From Pelodera strongyloides (taxonomy: Eukaryota; Nematoda; Chromadorea; Rhabditida; Rhabditidae), in contig JAANDG010000010.1 in the NCBI GenBank assembly GCA_036852015.1, positions 248,001-312,000 on the forward strand: a stretch of DNA of 64,000 nucleotides, given 5' to 3'. This document shows positions 1 to 11,940 of this stretch, piece after piece. Position 1 is the first letter of the stretch; the number at the start of each line of letters is the position of its first letter. The position numbers and the translations under genes were made by a program. Below the pieces are notes generated by a model that had not been told where the DNA came from, ran no database searches, and worked only from the letters and a program-made list of their open reading frames with translations.

Positions 1-1124
1 TCGCATCCCTAAATAAAAACAGCATAACCATTCAAAAATTATAAGAGCACCACTCTTTTGATTCTAAAGTGGAAATGCTCGAAAAAGGGTCGAATTACGC
101 TTGAAAAAAAATGGTTGGAATCTTAAAATGGCCATTTTTTATCTTGCACAAATGTAATATTATATATTTCAATATAAATTAGAAACAACATGAATTGCAC
201 AGTTGCAGGGTAAGGTTCACGCGAAAGCTTATTACCTGTTCCACCGAAATACTAAGCAGTGTAAACGGCGAGTTCCATAAATTGCTCGCAGATTGGTAAT
301 ACGCTGTGGACTGCTATCTTTGTGCCGCACGCTCTAGGCACACTTTTTTGTGCCGCTCAATCCTCGCCCATTTCCCAGAGGAAACAAGTTGGGCCCTCTG
401 GCACGCCAGATAAAATACTTATTAGCAAAAAGGGAATTAACACTAGAGGTTTTTGTTGTCCGTAAATATCACTTAAACCTGTTTCGGTTTGAAAAGCCAC
501 GACCTAGCCTCGAACTCGCGTTGCGTGCGTAGTAGGCAAAGCGTTAGTCCTGTGTCCAATTCATATGCTAATTCTGTTTCGAGTTACCTCTTGTCACGGA
601 TGACATGACCAAATCTACTTCCTGTATTTTTTCCTTTCAAACGTGAAAATGTAAAAATATCAAAATATGCTCATTCTCATAAGATCATGTTACTTTATTG
701 CATGCATTCAAAAGCGAGTGCCATTTACACAAAGGTTATTGGCGTAATAATTTTTGTAGTTATTCTTTGTTGAAAATGTAAAATTGTTTCCCTATCCAGT
801 GGATTCCCTTACCAATTGGCATGCGCGGCTTTCATTTTGACGAACAATTTTTACATTTTGATTTTACGTGGAAAGTTCATGTCCATTCTGAAATGTTAAT
901 AAAATACTGTAGTCTAGTATGGCGAAAAATTTAATCGTTATTTACAAAAAAAAAACTTAATCTTTCACCGAACTTTTATAAGGCCTCTGAAACAACAAAA
1001 TAAATATTGAAATACCTGCAGTTCTCTCAAGTTTTGTAAAACGTTTTCTCAAGTTTTATTCACAAAAAAAATGTGGTAACTGGCAAGATGCACAAGTAGA
1101 GTATCTAGACACACAGCGCTGGCA

Positions 1125-1215
1125 ACGTGGCGCGCAAGCCACGCGGTAACGGCGTGCAAAATGTACGCGGGCTTATAATTTTGTGTGCCAATTACACGCT
1201 GCTTGCGCGCCACGT
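1125..1215. repeat. Short inverted-repeat element, GC-rich arms
   Basis: A perfect 15-base inverted repeat (ACGTGGCGCGCAAGC at 1125-1139 and its complement at 1201-1215) encloses about 60 bases. The GCGTGCAAGC-like arm resembles the element at 44034-44183, so both may belong to one small transposon family. Confidence 0.6.
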
Positions 1216-1695
1216 TTACATTGGGAGGAGACAGGAGAGAGACAACAAAGGCAACGTAATTTAAACACCGTAACGTTGGGGGATTGTACAATTATATTTA
1301 TAATTATAAGCCCACACTTTGGGCAAGGCTGGGTGAGCGTGAGTGGGAATAAGCCCTGGAGCTGGGAGTACAAGTTTAAGCGGTACAACGGCCGGTTTTT
1401 GAAACCAATGTTGGACAACTGCATTTCTATATGCTGTATGCAAATGAATAATTGGGCAGTTATGTGAATAGTGGAAGTCATACAACGTCCAACGTAATTT
1501 CAAACACCGGCTCTTATATTGCTTTGATGATAAGTGGACGTTGTTAGTCTTGGAAATGCATCTTTAATATATTTATAATTCAGTGTAATCTCACTCGGCA
1601 ATTGTCTCGAACAAGGTATATCATAAAAATAATATCACAATAAAGAAGTGAATAGGTGGATTGATTATACGTAAATTAAAGCATGGGTATAAGAT

Positions 1696-1842
1696 TTAAA
1701 GCGGTATGACACTTGGTTTTGAAATGAATGCTAAACGATTGCGCCTCCATGTATTTGATGTAACCTGTGTTTGTTCGATGCAGTGCCTTTTCTGTTAAAA
1801 CAGCACATGCACGTTCACAAACCACATGTCATGCCGCTTTAA
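1696..1842. mobile_element. TTAA MITE, family B (AAAGCGGTATGACA ends)
   Basis: The element runs from TTAA to TTAA with inverted ends of the type AAAGCGGTATGACA...TGTCATGCCGCTTT. It encodes no protein. The TTAA boundary is typical of piggyBac-like cut-and-paste families and of palindromic TTAA repeats known in nematodes. Related copies in this window are at 5253, 10558, 15161, 16953 and 53251. Confidence 0.8.
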
Positions 1843-2280
1843 TTGATATTTCAAGTTATGTTAACCGGGTTACAAGAATTGAAAACTAACAAGCAACAAG
1901 CTAATCAAAGTTAGGATTTAGAAACTGAGATAAAAATGCTTCAACAATATAATCACCTAAATATATGTACACCATTAATCTCTCTACTTTACTTTACTAA
2001 ATTTTATTCCAAACTATTAAGCGCGAAAAAGTAAAACTTAAAGCCAAAATGCGTACACAGGTCAAGAGTAAAGAAAAAGAACCAATATATTTTTTATAAA
2101 CCTTAGAAGTAGAGCTTGGTAGTGGAAAAAGCATTATAAATGATCTTAGTTATACTAAACATAATAATTCGCGTCAGTGGTAATAGTGCAAACTGGTAGG
2201 TTAGTTGAGTCTGCAATGTTCCAGAGACTCAGCCCAATCAATATTTGAAAAGAAAATCAATAAATATAGATATCGATCGA

Positions 2281-4274
2281 TTATTCTACGAATATGACCG
2301 GAGCTCCCATCTCTTCCAATGGCCGGTCATCGTTGACTACTAAACTCAGCGGACCCCGACTATCTGTAGTTTGTATTGACGTGCCTGAAAAAATCGATAA
2401 ATTGGAATTCCATTGCAAGAATCGATAAATATCAGTGCACATTTCCCTTCGGCAACACGAAATCCTTAGCGCAATGACGGTTCGGAGTTCGGATTATACG
2501 ATTTACAAAAAAAACTAAAACCCACCATTGTCAATATCGTTCGGTCGATAGGTCATATAGCCGAGTATCGTGCCCAATATTGACACCAATTTACATACGA
2601 TCGCTGAAATTTGCACAGTCATGATTCTCAAGAAAAAGTAATAAATTAATGGTCCCTAGATGCTGCAACTTTGCTTTATCTGTTTCTAAGCTGGAGGTGC
2701 TCAGTGGCGTCGTCGCCTCTCGCCGCACTTGGATCGTACCAAAACGTCGCGGCAGAAAAACTACGGAGCAAAAGTATTGTGTGGCGAAAAGTTGCAGCAG
2801 CAAAAAAGTTGCAGCATCCAAAAAGATACAAAAATCTCACCAACTGCCATAATTGTCCAACTGAGCTTGATCGGATCATAGACTAGGCAACTCGTTTTGC
2901 CTCCGCATTCGCTCTGTCCCCACTTTATACAGGAGTTATCGATTAAAATACCGAATAGGATTCCGCCGGGGATGAAACCTGAAAATGAATTATGTTCATG
3001 AACAGAACTACAGAACTGTCCAGAGCGTAAGCCAACGTCTACCACTACGCCCACCCCAAGTCTAATTACATAAGGCGGCGTAGTGGATTTTGGCCTATTT
3101 GACACTAAATCCCTCTAATAGATTTGACACGTGGTTTCTGAAGCAAATACCGGTGCGGCTCATAACGAACTAAAATTTGCATATAATACGTCGGAATATA
3201 GTCCTCCAGGGTGCGCCTCACAAACTACGTGAAAAGCATATCATATCCATATAAGACACGGAAGATGATCCTACCCAATAATCGCAAAAATGTCCAGTGA
3301 ATTCCAATAGCTATCGTTCGTTGATCAAATGGCACCACACGAAGCATAATCTAAAAAAATTAGCTACTTCAAAAGCCGTATTCTCCACCCCCGATTCCCT
3401 CGGGTTTCCCTGTGGACAGAAAATAGCATTCGAATGTGTGACACGCAGTGAAAAATCTGGGGAATTCCCTATGGGGAATTGCTGTCTTTTCTCTGCTCAT
3501 CTTACTACAGGACGCAGTTTTCTGTATCAGGGAAAACTTCCCCGGGGAATCGTAGTGGTGAACATGGCCTCTGGAACAGGAATACGACGAATCGTATTTT
3601 CATAATCGCTCAACCTTTTCTTTATCACTTGTAACGTATTCGAAACCAGCTCCCATTTTTTTCTATTTCTGAATTGGGGAACACAATACTAAATCTACGT
3701 TCCTGGGTGCGCAGCGCCCCTTCTGCCAGCCGCGCAATTTGGAGTGCACGCGTAGCCAGCCGCGCAGTTTCCAGTGCGGGCGTAGCCAACCGCGTACCGC
3801 GCAGAGGGGGGCGCACCCAGCCGCGTAGTATGCAAACTACGCGGCTGGGTGTGCGGTGCCTCGGGGAGCTCAACCGCGCAGCGCACCCCCAGCCAACCGC
3901 GCAGGGGGCCCCCGGCCAGCCGCGTAGGGGGGCAAAACGAAGGGGCGTTCGCGGTTGAAGACCAGAGATGTACCTGTGTTGTCTATGTGTGGATATGTGT
4001 GAGTGTGTCCATGTGTGAGTGTGTATGTGTGTGTGTGTGTGTGTGCGCGCCGACATCGGACTATTGTAGAAATTTTTCTAATCTTTACAGTAACAAACTC
4101 GGAACATAAATAGTATAAAAAATACTAAAAACAGGTACCTGTTGCGTAGGGATTCCTGAGGCAAAACTGGCTACGACAGTGACGAACAGTGCACAAATGA
4201 AAACGTAGACCTGGACAAAAATACATAATAATTTTTAAAGGTTCAACGGTTCACTCTCTCTCTCACCCTCGCTT

Positions 4275-4329
<55 letters not shown>

Positions 4330-6729
4330 CTCTTTCTCTCTCTCTCTCTGTGTGTGTGTGTGTGCGCGCACGACATCGGACTATTGTAGAAATATCGATC
4401 GAATAAATATCATAGTCATATAGGAGATAACTATGGAGCACTACCTCATTAGGATATCGTGTCTAATCAAATAATTGTGTGTTTGTTTGTGCGTTACGCA
4501 AGAAGTGCATTTCAGACAATTGTGGGGAAGTAGTCCATTTTCTCCTAATTGTAAGACAAATATTTCCACAAACCTTCCATCCGCAACTTTCACTACAGTA
4601 TCCTGACACGAGATCTTTATGCGTGAAATTGGTCACATTTCCTTGAAGACAGGCACAGTCGGTCCATATTGTTTCCTAAAGAAAATAACTTTAAAAATAT
4701 TGTTTTAGATATTCAAAGGTGGAAAAGTCACACAATTTTCTCGCTACTGCGGCTATTGGTCGAGGAACGGAAGTAAAGCATGATGTATGATGAAAAAAGT
4801 TTCCTGGCCCATAAGCATAAGAACAAAAAGGTTTTCGCGTAATTCTAATACCAATAACTAGGTACGTTTTCATGCGCGCCTGCCCCTTTATAACATTTTT
4901 GTCTGATGATTTTCTATCTGCTAATTGTAAGCTCAAACTAAATAGTTTGGCCCAAATGTTTTCCCAAAAACTCTGTGACTTTTCCACTTTTCCACCATAC
5001 TGATCTCGTAGCAAATCCAAAAAAATGTTAAATGCAAATAAAATAAATAATAATAAATAAAGAAAAATAAAGAAAAAAAGTGCAAGATTTCAGTGGATTG
5101 TAGTTTGTAGTCTGTAGATGAATACTGTAGTTCCAACTCCAAAAATGTACGGTGGCGGGCGTGAAGTGTCACCAACATAATATGCTTCGATTACCAAACC
5201 AAAAAAGCTAATATGCAAAAAATGTGAGTATGCCCGGGCGTAATGAATGACGTTAAAGCGGTATGCCACGTAGTGTGGTTCGGAAACTGACGCAGAAGTT
5301 TGCATAAACGACGTGTCATACCGCTTTAATAACATAATCAGTGCTTTTTCTCTCTACGCCTCTCACATCATATTCTCTCTCTGCATCGATGTCATTTTGC
5401 ACGGGGGCATATTCCCCGTTTGGGTGTTGATGAAGTTGTTTGATTAGAACTTTTGATGGGTCAGTCTGAAGTGGTGGTTATGGCGCAACCGGTTACGATA
5501 CGAACTCTCAGGAAAACATCCGGGGTTCAGGTCTGTCAGCTCATGAATTTTTTTTGCTGCTCATGAACTTGCAACTACTTCTTACTTTCACCCTTACGAA
5601 TTATGAGACCCAACGGATGGCCACCATCACTGTGTTTACGATTACCTAATGCCTATTACAGTAGCGGTTCTAACTTCTAACATATCAAACAACGCCGTAT
5701 CTCAAGTGTGTTTTTACTTAGACGCAGTAATGAACGCTCACTTTATTCACGCCATAAATTATGTAAAATTAAAATCTTACCGTTTTCCTGTTGATCTGAG
5801 TCTTGCAACCCGCTAGACACGGCGAGTAATACATATTTTTCGTTTCTTTGTGGCAAACCGGGTTCCACTCCTGAAAATATGGAGTGTTTAGACAGTTTAG
5901 ATGTCGATATCTATTCGAAACTTCCAGGAGTAGAAGGAGGACTACCACCACGCCTCAAATTGGCGAACATTTAGCGCACTTTCCGCGTCGTTCCGAAATG
6001 TGTGCCATATATTGCACTGCCTGCGTTTCAAAATCAGACTGTTATACCACTGTAAAGAATGAAGCCAATTGATCCCGCAGCCTAGGTTAGGGAGCTCTCC
6101 TCTGGCACACGCCGGGGTGGGACGTTGCCAGAGTTGAGTTTTTGAAAAGAATGATGGACAACTCCAAAAAATCGCGCAGAGTCGAGCAATGATTAGCATA
6201 CACTACATAGGAAAACAACATCCATCATACTCTTCAAACCGGCCGTTATACCGCTTTAAAATGTAGTCTAACCTTTGCTGTGCATTGGCAATCCGCATTG
6301 CACTGCGCTGTCAAACGGTCCACATGATCGTAGTGGAAGATGCTGAAATGAACAAGTTCATACATTAAAATATGATTTTACTAAATATTTATAAAATATT
6401 AATCAGAAAAATTGAAAGTTATTTGGTAGTCATAGACAATGAGTATGATGTTTGAAAAAAAAGGATAGATTTAAATTTATGATAGTATATGACAAGCTGA
6501 AATGTACAAAAAAAGACAAAAAGAAAAGGTGGCGGTATTAGTAAAGATACGAAGAATTCGGAAAAAGTTAGGTCACGATACAGGAATAAACATTAATGAT
6601 AAAGATAAATAGTAATAAAGACGATAAGAGATTACGACAAAGAGAACCGTGCCTGTAGTTTGGATGCAAGCTGAAACCATATGCGTATATACACATTAAA
6701 TTATTTGAACTCTCTCTTCTTTCTCTCTC

Positions 6730-6798
<69 letters not shown>

Positions 6799-9700
6799 TC
6801 CCTCTCTCCCTCTGTTTCTCCTCGGTATTTTTCTCTTCCGTTCAAATTCTGAGCACAGTTGAATGTTCTTGACCTGATGCTCATTAGAGAATTTTCGAGG
6901 GAGATGGAGAAAAAGTAGTTTTCAGTTATTATCGATTTTCTGACCTGTTATCATATCCGTAAGTTATTCCGACAAAATGTCGTTGTGGACATGTGAGCGT
7001 GAATCCAAAGGTGAAGATTAGTGCGATAACATGGCACACGAGAGTCATCTTGAGCATGCCGCCGACCTGAGGAACAGACAGTTGGACATTCATAGAGCCC
7101 TAGGTTTTATGAAAGCCTAAGCCTAAGCCTAAGCCTAAGCATATGCATACATATGCGAAACACTATTCTAAATGTAAGTCCAAGTATAGAGAATCGTAAT
7201 TTGAAAATTCGAACCAACCAATCCAAGCTATATACAGTTGTAAAGAAAGAGGTGAGGGATGAAAATAAACAAATCAATGTTATTATAATCAAGACCAACC
7301 TGCAGGTTGAGTTTCCGTATCACAGCTCCGCCTACGAGTACGCCAAATGCTGCGGCGAATATAACGACGGCTGAAAGGGAAAGCTTATTCGCAATTGATA
7401 TGTATTTCCCAAATTTAACACCTTTTTCCCAAATGTTAGGGGCCGGGTGGTCCAGAGGCAGCGCGTTCGACTGTAACGCAATCGACACGATTTCGATTCC
7501 GGCCAGTGACAACTTTCAAACCACCACCCGGCGAGGGAATCATGGGCGCTTCTTCCTGGCCCTAGCCCAAAGACGATTAGATTTGACACTTTGAAAATCA
7601 CAAATACTTACACGACAAGTAAGCCCCGATCATCGGTGACGTACTGAGAAGAGTTTCCAGAATCTTTGGCATAAAAGCGGCAAACCCGTTGATAATTATT
7701 GATTCGAACACACCGAGGACTAAATAATCGGATTATTTTACAGCGAAAATAACCCAGCGCTAAACCGAGCGCAATGCCACCAATGCCATACATTAGTAAA
7801 CCATTCGTAATCACGTAAACCATTACTAAGTACACACGAGATTATAATTAGCTTGATTACTAATGAACCGACCAATGACAACAATAAACGTCGGATTTCT
7901 CAGTATTCCAATGCAAGTGTCCGTCAGCTTATGCTCTTTGTCGTCCTTTTGTTTTTCGGCGTTCACAGCGTGCACCTAAACATTGTGGTGAAATAAAGAA
8001 GCATGTAAACTTCCAAAAAATGTTACCAACGAACACTATAGACATATGAGGATTATATATTTACAGAATGCGTTATGAAAGCTCCACATGACATGGCGGT
8101 TACGCAGGAGCTGCAGAAACTACAAAGCCCATGAGGCACACGACTCGTAACGATTCAGGCACACGCTAAGTTAACTAATTGCAAACTCGAATCTTTCAAA
8201 TCGGCGTACCTGATTAACATCCTTCGCTCTCATCCTCTTAGCATCGGGCAGCTCCCGGGCGTATCCCAAAATGGGGAAGGCCACCAAAAGGGCCGATATT
8301 CCCGATCCCAAAAAGCCCAACCACCAAGCTCCCAGCCACCTCGGGTCGGAATCGTCACGCAATGGAATCCTGAAGGAAAAAGGTAAAGCGAATTTAGCGA
8401 GTAGACGTAAATAAAGTATTTTTAAAAACGTTGCGCAAACACTTTCGTTTTACAAACATACTTCTGGCGTGTGTCCTACGTCCAACTCTAGTCACTCGAT
8501 TTAAAGAAATTGTACTTTTTATTTATCGATTTAAACTCTTAAATTTCTGTAAAGACTCACTTATCCACCCTGTCAAAGTCCGTGTAAATTCTGAGTAAAA
8601 ATCCACCGCTGAAAAGTCCGATTACAGGGCCGAGTGACGTGACGACAGCGTGAATTGCTGTAATTGCACTAATTACGGCATCTGTTGAGTTTTTACGGTA
8701 CCTGCTAATGGCTCAACTTGTTAACGTTAGATAGACAGAGGTAGAGAGATTGAGAGATACAGAGTGAGAGAGATTGAAAGATACAGAGTGGGAAAGAAAT
8801 TGAGAGACATAGAGTGGAAAAGAAATATACGGAGAGAGAGAGAAACAGACAGACAAACCTTACTTGACTCAACGGTATTCGGGAGAGAACTTCTCCGTAG
8901 TCCGTCTTACTTGACCTAACAATAAGAACGTACGTAAATAACTAACCCAGATACATCGGCGACGCTTTTTGCGAGACGTTTTCATCAATAAATGCGGTTC
9001 CGATAGAAAATAGAGGTGTTGAGCCGAGCCCGTGGAGGGTTTGTCCGAGGATGAACATCTAAAAAAAATGGTGTTGCCAGATTTGGTTGCACAGGAAAAC
9101 GAAATACTTTCGAAACCACAGAAAGACCGTAGTTAGCCCGTCACCAAATGATTTTTCCCAAAAAAACCATCTGCTGACTGGTTCGTGGCCATGTGGTGAC
9201 CATTTGGTGACGGTTTTCGATAAAACTTGGTCACTGGTCACAAAGTGGTCACCAAATGGGCTGGCCCACGAAAAATCCAGTGAACCGTCCCTAAGTCACC
9301 CATTTCCTATGTTGTGGCTATTCAGAGGTGACACCGACTGCTCCAGTATGACCGAAACTCTTGAAGCACTATTATTGTACCTGTGAAACGTATCGTTGAT
9401 ACTTGCGTCTCAAAATATCATGAATTTTTTTGCGGAAAAGGCACCAAGTTTGCATATGATATTCGTATTATATTCAAATTTCAACTTTCTAAAGAAAAGC
9501 ACTCACCCAAAAATAGGGATTCAAAAACGAGGCCCATGAACTCTCATTGCAGTGCTTCTCCGGCGTGCTTCTGCAAAAATATCATATTAAAAGAGAAGAG
9601 GATCGTAGTGAAAGAGAAAGAAAGTGTGAGAAAGAGAGAGAAAGAGAGAGAGAGAGATAAAGAGAGAGAAAGAGAAAGTGAAAGTTTGAGAAAGAAATCA

Positions 9701-11844
9701 ATAAAGGTAAAGCAAACCAAAAAGAGAATCACCTTCCCGGGAAGCACTGCCCGAAATCTATCGATTTATTCACTCCCAGTGCTTCTGGTTCATAGGGTGC
9801 AATCATGTAATGTGGTAGTGCACATATGAATGACCCTGCAGCCATCACCAACCCACCAATGCCAATCCAGCGTCCTTTATGTCCTGAATATTGATTTATT
9901 GATTTTTTTCCGTTGATTTATCGATTTCTTCTTCCTCTTTATTGATTTATTGATTTTTTTTCCGTTGATCTATCGATTTCTTCTTCCTCTTTATTGATTC
10001 ATTGATTTTTTTTAGCACTCTATTATGTGTAGCGGGTAGGCCGACTGGCTAGGGTGTAATGCCAGCCGGCCTACCCATTATTCAATTCGATTGCACGAAT
10101 TGAACCAATCTCTTGATCGCCGTAGAAATTTATGGATTTTTTTTCATTCGTTTAGGTGGTATTATGGTATAATTATTGATTTATTGATTTATTGATTAGC
10201 TCGTTGGTTTAGTTGATTTTCCATTGGGGGTCCATTTATTGATTTAATGATTATTTCGTTGTTATTTCGTTGATTTATGGATTGGAGTTTTTTTATTATT
10301 TTTGACTGTTCCATTGATTTATTGGCTATGTCGTCTTCATAAGTAATTATCTTTATAATTATGCATCATAGCAGCAAAGTTGCAGACTCGACAGAGCAAT
10401 TGTTCGCAAACAAAAAAAAATAATAAAAAAAACTATTAAAGAAAAAGTTCCTACCCGAGTTTCCAAAGTGACAAACTGGAAAGACAATAAGTAGTACAGC
10501 GAAGTCGTACCAGGACGAGATTATACCAGTGTGAGTACTGAAACAAGATAAGTAATTTTAAAGCGATATGACAAGTGGTTTTGTAACCTGTCTGGACACT
10601 GATGTTTCATGTATTATATGCAAAGTTCGTGCACTTCGGTGCATTTCTGGCACAGACTGGAGGAGATTGGCACACAATATCTGGTCACTAACTGCGAAAC
10701 CACGTGTCATACCGATTTAAAATTAAGGGATACAACCACAATAGGGTTAAATTAAAGACCCCTCACCTTGACATTTTAAATTGGCGTTCTAAAGTCGACA
10801 ATCCTACAGGAAAGATCGCATTGACGACGAAACTCTAAATGAATCGAGTGTAAATATTCAAGAAAAGTCGGAAAGCTTATTTTCCGTTCGTCTGACCCTT
10901 TAAACATTCAGGCTAGTAAAAAGTTAGGTATGCCTAAATTAGATAAAAAACTAAGAAAAAATCTAAAACCCCAAGACGTCGAACAATTTGTCACCTGGAA
11001 CTCGTCGCCCAATGCTCAGGACCTCTGCGGAACTTGTCATAAGCTACGAAACATTGTATTGAACCACCCTTGAATAAAGGAGCATGCTCTTGATGATGAG
11101 TAAAAGATAAAAAAAAAAGAGTAAAAGCGCAAACTATAAAAGCGCATAACCCGAGGAAGAACAGTAACCATTTTGCACTGTGAAAGCATTGCATATAACG
11201 CGGTGTGCAACTGAAAAGAAATTCAGAAAATCAATAAATTCCAGAAAAATCAATAAATAGTGAATTTGTGTATTCAGTCAATTTATCAATCAATACACCG
11301 AGAAGTCAAATACTGAAGCTATTGAACACGCAACTTTGTTCAGGTGCGGCATGAAAGTAACGGGCACACCCCGCTTATACTTATAGCGGTATAACAGCCG
11401 GTTTTGAAAAAACAGTTGAATTCCCAGGCATCATATGCAAATGAGCATGATTAGAATAAAGAAACGAGCTTAACTCGGGCTCGCTTTTAGCATAAATAGG
11501 AACTCAGTTGTCCAAAATATGTTTCAACGAAACCGCTTAACTCGGGCTCGCTTTTACATAAATAGGAACGTTGTCCAAAATATGTTTCAAAAACCGGCCG
11601 TTAAACGAGCTTTAAACGAGCGGTAAGAGGGTCTGGACTGTGCAAACAGTGGAAAGACTCGCCCTTATTTGGCGCACTACTGGCGCACTACTGGCTTCGA
11701 GCAATTTACTGGTAAATGTTTATTTCCTTTATTTTCATAAGTCATGTAAACGAACCTCCCGTATCCACATAACAACTCGTCGGAATCTTTGAAATTCTTC
11801 CTCGGTTCTTCATCCTCAAATGAGTCGGTGTTATGCCGCTCCAT
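2281..11844 (-). CDS. Organic anion transporter (OATP/SLCO family), 21 exons
   Basis: Predicted 12-transmembrane, sodium-independent transporter of large organic anions in the plasma membrane. Exons (complement): 11756-11844, 11135-11177, 10995-11068, 10455-10537, 9733-9883, 9507-9570, 8947-9058, 8561-8681, 8210-8369, 7873-7975, 7612-7719, 7300-7370, 6945-7066, 6273-6342, 5781-5870, 4574-4675, 4139-4210, 3167-3224, 2841-2978, 2526-2603, 2281-2384. All phases match and give about 670 residues, the usual family length. The superfamily signature DPRWLGAWWLGFL lies near residues 254-266. Exons at 6273-6342, 5781-5870 and 4574-4675 encode the cysteine-rich Kazal-like extracellular loop (PVCHKE, SPCLAGC, TDCAC). 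FIPGGILFG and DNSCIKW near residues 565-580 are also family hallmarks. The start ATG follows a splice acceptor by 6 bases. The 58-base exon 3167-3224 has a poor acceptor and is the least certain exon. Introns hold telomere-like repeats, a SINE, MITEs and GA tracts. Confidence 0.93.
3167..3224 (-). other. Small OATP exon with weak acceptor
   Basis: This 58-base exon encodes FVRRTLEDYIPTYYMQILV. It supplies the segment between transmembrane helices 9 and 10 that OATPs carry before the PG-rich helix 10 start. Its acceptor is TTCACGTAG and its donor GTTATG, both poor, but phase (0 in, 1 out) fits both neighbours and no other candidate exists between 2979 and 4138. A MITE-like stretch starts about 20 bases downstream. 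Confidence 0.65.
3373..3571. mobile_element. MITE with GGCC-TATTCACCA ends, GGGGAATT type
   Basis: Palindromic element with GGGGAATTCCCC-like arms ending in TGGTGAACATGGCCTC. Closely related copies are at 13243-13367 and 54383-54511. This copy sits in the OATP intron between the exons at 3167 and 4139. Confidence 0.7.
3690..3955. repeat. GC-rich repeat built from CAGCCGCGTAG-like units
   Basis: Units such as CCAGCCGCGCAGTTT and CCAACCGCGTACC recur across the tract, which stands out by GC content. The block at 26560-26730 is a related copy in the opposite orientation (CTACGTTC on one side, GAACGTAG on the other). Open frames on both strands here (3625-4056, 3674-3958) are side effects of base composition. 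Confidence 0.65.
3979..4047. repeat. GT microsatellite
   Basis: Imperfect then perfect GT repeats end in GTGCGCGC, followed by CGACATCGGACTATTGTAG. The same flank follows the CT tract that ends near 4369, so the two microsatellites lie beside two copies of one duplicated sequence. Confidence 0.85.
4252..4369. repeat. CT then GT microsatellite
   Basis: A run of CT of about 90 bases passes into GT, then GCGCGC and CGACATCGGACTATTGTAG, the flank also seen at 4050-4075. It lies just downstream of the start of the intron preceding OATP exon 4139-4210. Confidence 0.9.
5253..5329. mobile_element. Short TTAA MITE, family B
   Basis: A 77-base TTAA-to-TTAA element with AAAGCGGTATGCCACGT and ACGTGTCATACCGCTTT ends. 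It is the shortest copy of family B here and appears internally deleted relative to the roughly 150-base copies. Confidence 0.8.
6714..6813. repeat. CT microsatellite
   Basis: About 95 bases of nearly pure CT in an OATP intron. Confidence 0.95.
7115..7140. repeat. Interstitial telomere-type repeat (GCCTAA)n
   Basis: Four exact GCCTAA units plus GC, inside the OATP intron between exons 6945-7066 and 7300-7370. GCCTAA is the complement of TTAGGC, the telomere repeat of most nematodes. Confidence 0.85.
7441..7600 (+). mobile_element. tRNA-derived SINE-like element
   Basis: A pol III A-box-like TGGTCCAGAGG at 7448-7458 is followed 31 bases later by the B-box-like TTTCGATTCC, then a body with GGGCGCTTCTTCCTGGCC. 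It lies antisense in an OATP intron. The tRNA cloverleaf is incomplete, so a functional tRNA is unlikely. Confidence 0.55.
8735..8855. repeat. Degenerate GA-rich repeat
   Basis: Imperfect repeats of a unit containing GAGAGATTGAGAGATACAGA in an OATP intron, ending in GAGAGAGAG. Confidence 0.7.
9065..9303. mobile_element. Inverted-repeat element with GTGACCATTTGGTGAC core
   Basis: Arms rich in GGTCACCAAATGG and its complement surround TTCGATAAAACTTGG. Related copies lie at 12546-12735 and 40008-40160. No coding capacity. Confidence 0.6.
9622..9690. repeat. GA microsatellite
   Basis: Imperfect GA tract in the OATP intron between exons 9507-9570 and 9733-9883. Confidence 0.9.
9888..10015. repeat. 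Tandem repeat of about 60 bases
   Basis: Two clear copies of a unit containing ATTGATTTATTGATTTTT, CCGTTGAT and CGATTTCTTCTTCCTC, with a partial third. TTGATTTATTGATT echoes continue to about 10330. Intronic, in the OATP gene. Confidence 0.75.
10031..10075. repeat. Strong hairpin, GGGTAGGCCGACTGGC arms
   Basis: GGGTAGGCCGACTGGC pairs with GCCAGCCGGCCTACCC across an 11-base loop with one mismatch. It lies in an OATP intron, embedded in the TTGATT repeat area. Confidence 0.7.
10558..10720. mobile_element. TTAA MITE, family B
   Basis: TTAA-bounded, ends AAAGCGATATGACA and ACGTGTCATACCGATTT, inside an OATP intron. Confidence 0.8.
11385..11613. mobile_element. MITE of the CCGG-TTTTGAAA type, rearranged
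   Basis: Left end AGCGGTATAACAGCCGG and right end CCGGCCGTTAAACGAGC, with an internal duplication of AACTCGGGCTCGCTTTTA. It lies in the first OATP intron. Confidence 0.55.
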
Positions 11845-11850
11845 AGGAGC

Positions 11851-11858
11851 CTGGAAAT
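11851..11858 (-). other. Likely trans-splice acceptor of the OATP gene
   Basis: On the minus strand TTTCCAG precedes GCTCCT and the ATG at 11844. An acceptor this close to the start, with no coding exon found upstream, is what spliced-leader addition leaves in nematode genes. A 5' noncoding exon spliced in cis is the alternative. Confidence 0.5.
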
Positions 11859-11862
11859 GCCC

Positions 11863-11940
11863 GGTATAGTCAAGTGGCTAAGCGCTTTGCTCGGAATACA
11901 CGAAAGTTCGATTCCGACGACCACCGAGAAGTGTTTAGTG
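11863..11940 (+). mobile_element. tRNA-derived SINE-like head
   Basis: A-box TAGTCAAGTGG at 11867-11877 and B-box AGTTCGATTCC near 11905-11915 have spacing like a tRNA gene. It abuts the acceptor in front of the OATP start on the opposite strand. The cloverleaf stems are poor, so this is probably a SINE or a tRNA pseudogene. Confidence 0.5.

Larger units (their letters stand above)
1..2280. other. Intergenic region with repeats, no gene seen
   Basis: I see no exon with good splice sites and a convincing reading frame here. It holds a weak tRNA-like stretch on the minus strand near 485-560, an inverted-repeat element at 1125-1215, an AAGCGGTA-type MITE at about 1368-1510 and a TTAA MITE at 1696-1842. 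Short open frames at 1049-1503 lie on the inverted repeats and are not treated as genes. Confidence 0.6.

Noticed and set aside
3625..4056. 143-codon open frame on the minus strand
   Set aside because: It lies over the GC-rich tandem repeat and the GT microsatellite, and its amino acids (HTHTHTH, RLATPAL repeats) reflect the repeat.
4691..5020. 109-codon minus-strand frame inside an OATP intron
   Set aside because: It spans an inverted-repeat element (GTGACTTTTCCACTTT arms) and does not fit the phase of the flanking exons.
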